DNA of 5,658 nucleotides from Eubacteriales bacterium. GTDB lineage: Bacteria; Bacillota_A; Clostridia; Christensenellales; Aristaeellaceae. The translations under genes were made by a program, and so were the position numbers. Below, in pieces: positions 5,151-5,658 of the stretch. The stretch is taken from assembly GCA_028692205.1 (NCBI GenBank), contig JAQUXV010000195.1:1-5658 (forward strand), given 5' to 3'. Below the pieces are notes generated by a model. It was not told the origin of the DNA. It made no database searches and saw nothing but the letters and a program-made list of their open reading frames with translations. Numbering within the stretch: position 1 is the first letter of the stretch; each line of letters opens with the position of its first letter.

Positions 5151-5658
5151 ATGTCGCAATCCGTTCCCCACCGTGACGGGCTGATCCGCCCGGTTTCCAC
5201 GGTGCTCAACTTCATTTATCGCATTTTTATCTTCCTGTTTCTGGGCCTCAGCGTAGCGCTGGTGCTGATTGTTTCCTCGGACGTTATTCTGCGCTGGTTT
5301 GGCAAGGGTATCGTGTGGGCGGACGAGATGAGCCGAATGCTGATGATCTGGATGGCGTTCATCGCGATGGCGATGGGCGTGGAAGTTGGTTCCCACGTAG
5401 AAATCGTGCTGTTTTTCAACCTGTTTCCCAAGGGCCTTCAACGGGTGTTGGCGGTCATGAATCGCCTGATTACCATTGCCATCGGCTGCTTTCTGGTCTA
5501 TTACGGCATATGGCTGATCCAGATCGGCGCTAAGGGCCGGCTGGAAATTGTGCGCGCGCTGCCCAAAAGCATGCTGTACCTCACCATTCCCATCGGCGGA
5601 TTCTTTATCGTATATTTCGCGCTGATGCACCTTCTGGGCCGCGAAGACCTGATGCCTT
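5151..5658 (+). CDS. dctQ: TRAP transporter small permease subunit, DctQ family (3' end missing)
   Basis: The start ATG 5151 follows AGGAGG (5139-5144) by 6 bases; an in-frame ATG at 5133 lies upstream of that site and is less likely. The frame stays open to the right edge, giving 169 residues of a family usually about 160-190 aa long, so little is missing. Four membrane helices are visible at about 20-43, 63-78, 97-121 and 143-163. The family motif of Arg/Trp followed by W-x-D/E-E is present as R48-W49 and WADEMSRM (56-63), with the conserved histidine of GSHVEI at H82. DctQ packs against the large DctM subunit to form the membrane transporter that accepts ligand from DctP. A dctM gene is expected immediately downstream, outside this window. 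Confidence 0.93.
   Translation, partial: MSQSVPHRDGLIRPVSTVLNFIYRIFIFLFLGLSVALVLIVSSDVILRWFGKGIVWADEMSRMLMIWMAFIAMAMGVEVGSHVEIVLFFNLFPKGLQRVLAVMNRLITIAIGCFLVYYGIWLIQIGAKGRLEIVRALPKSMLYLTIPIGGFFIVYFALMHLLGREDLMP

Overview
The window looks like part of a chromosome from a moderately GC-rich clostridial Firmicute (low-GC-type promoters, GGAGG ribosome binding sites, hairpin-plus-T terminators, and a secreted protein with a Thr-Pro tail of a kind common in gut Clostridia). This placement is an inference from style; no taxonomic marker gene is present. All supported genes lie on the + strand.

Layout. (1) 3-515: 3' part of a DUF1003 two-helix membrane protein, cut by the window start, followed by a clear intrinsic terminator at 684-710. 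(2) 859-1653: a single-gene unit with an extended -10 promoter. It encodes a membrane-anchored coiled-coil protein ending in a low-complexity Thr-Pro/Lys-Pro tail, and it is closed by a long hairpin (1702-1744). (3) 1745-2372: about 630 bases without a convincing gene. It holds possible coding debris (1769-2010) and a GC-rich tandem array of about 45-bp units (2011-2253). (4) 2446-3489: a LacI-family regulator with its own promoter and a strong terminator at 3604-3643. (5) 3650-3950: a regulatory region dense in palindromes, including a 9-bp-arm dyad centred on the -35 box of a near-consensus sigma-A promoter. (6) 3953-4960 and 5151-end: the first two genes of a TRAP transporter operon, the solute-binding protein (DctP family) and the small membrane subunit (DctQ family, cut by the window end). 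A hairpin between them probably sets their relative expression. The large permease (DctM) would be expected just past the right edge.

How the parts work together. The likely functional unit is regulator plus transporter. A LacI-type protein with a sugar-binding-like effector domain sits immediately upstream of a TRAP system for an organic acid (for example a sugar acid), and the promoter between them carries several candidate operators. The ligand cannot be read from the sequence. I found no clear sign of an entirely new system. The points most worth checking are the operator architecture before the TRAP operon, the solute-binding protein that lacks a lipobox cysteine, the 45-bp tandem array, and the coiled-coil/Thr-Pro protein.
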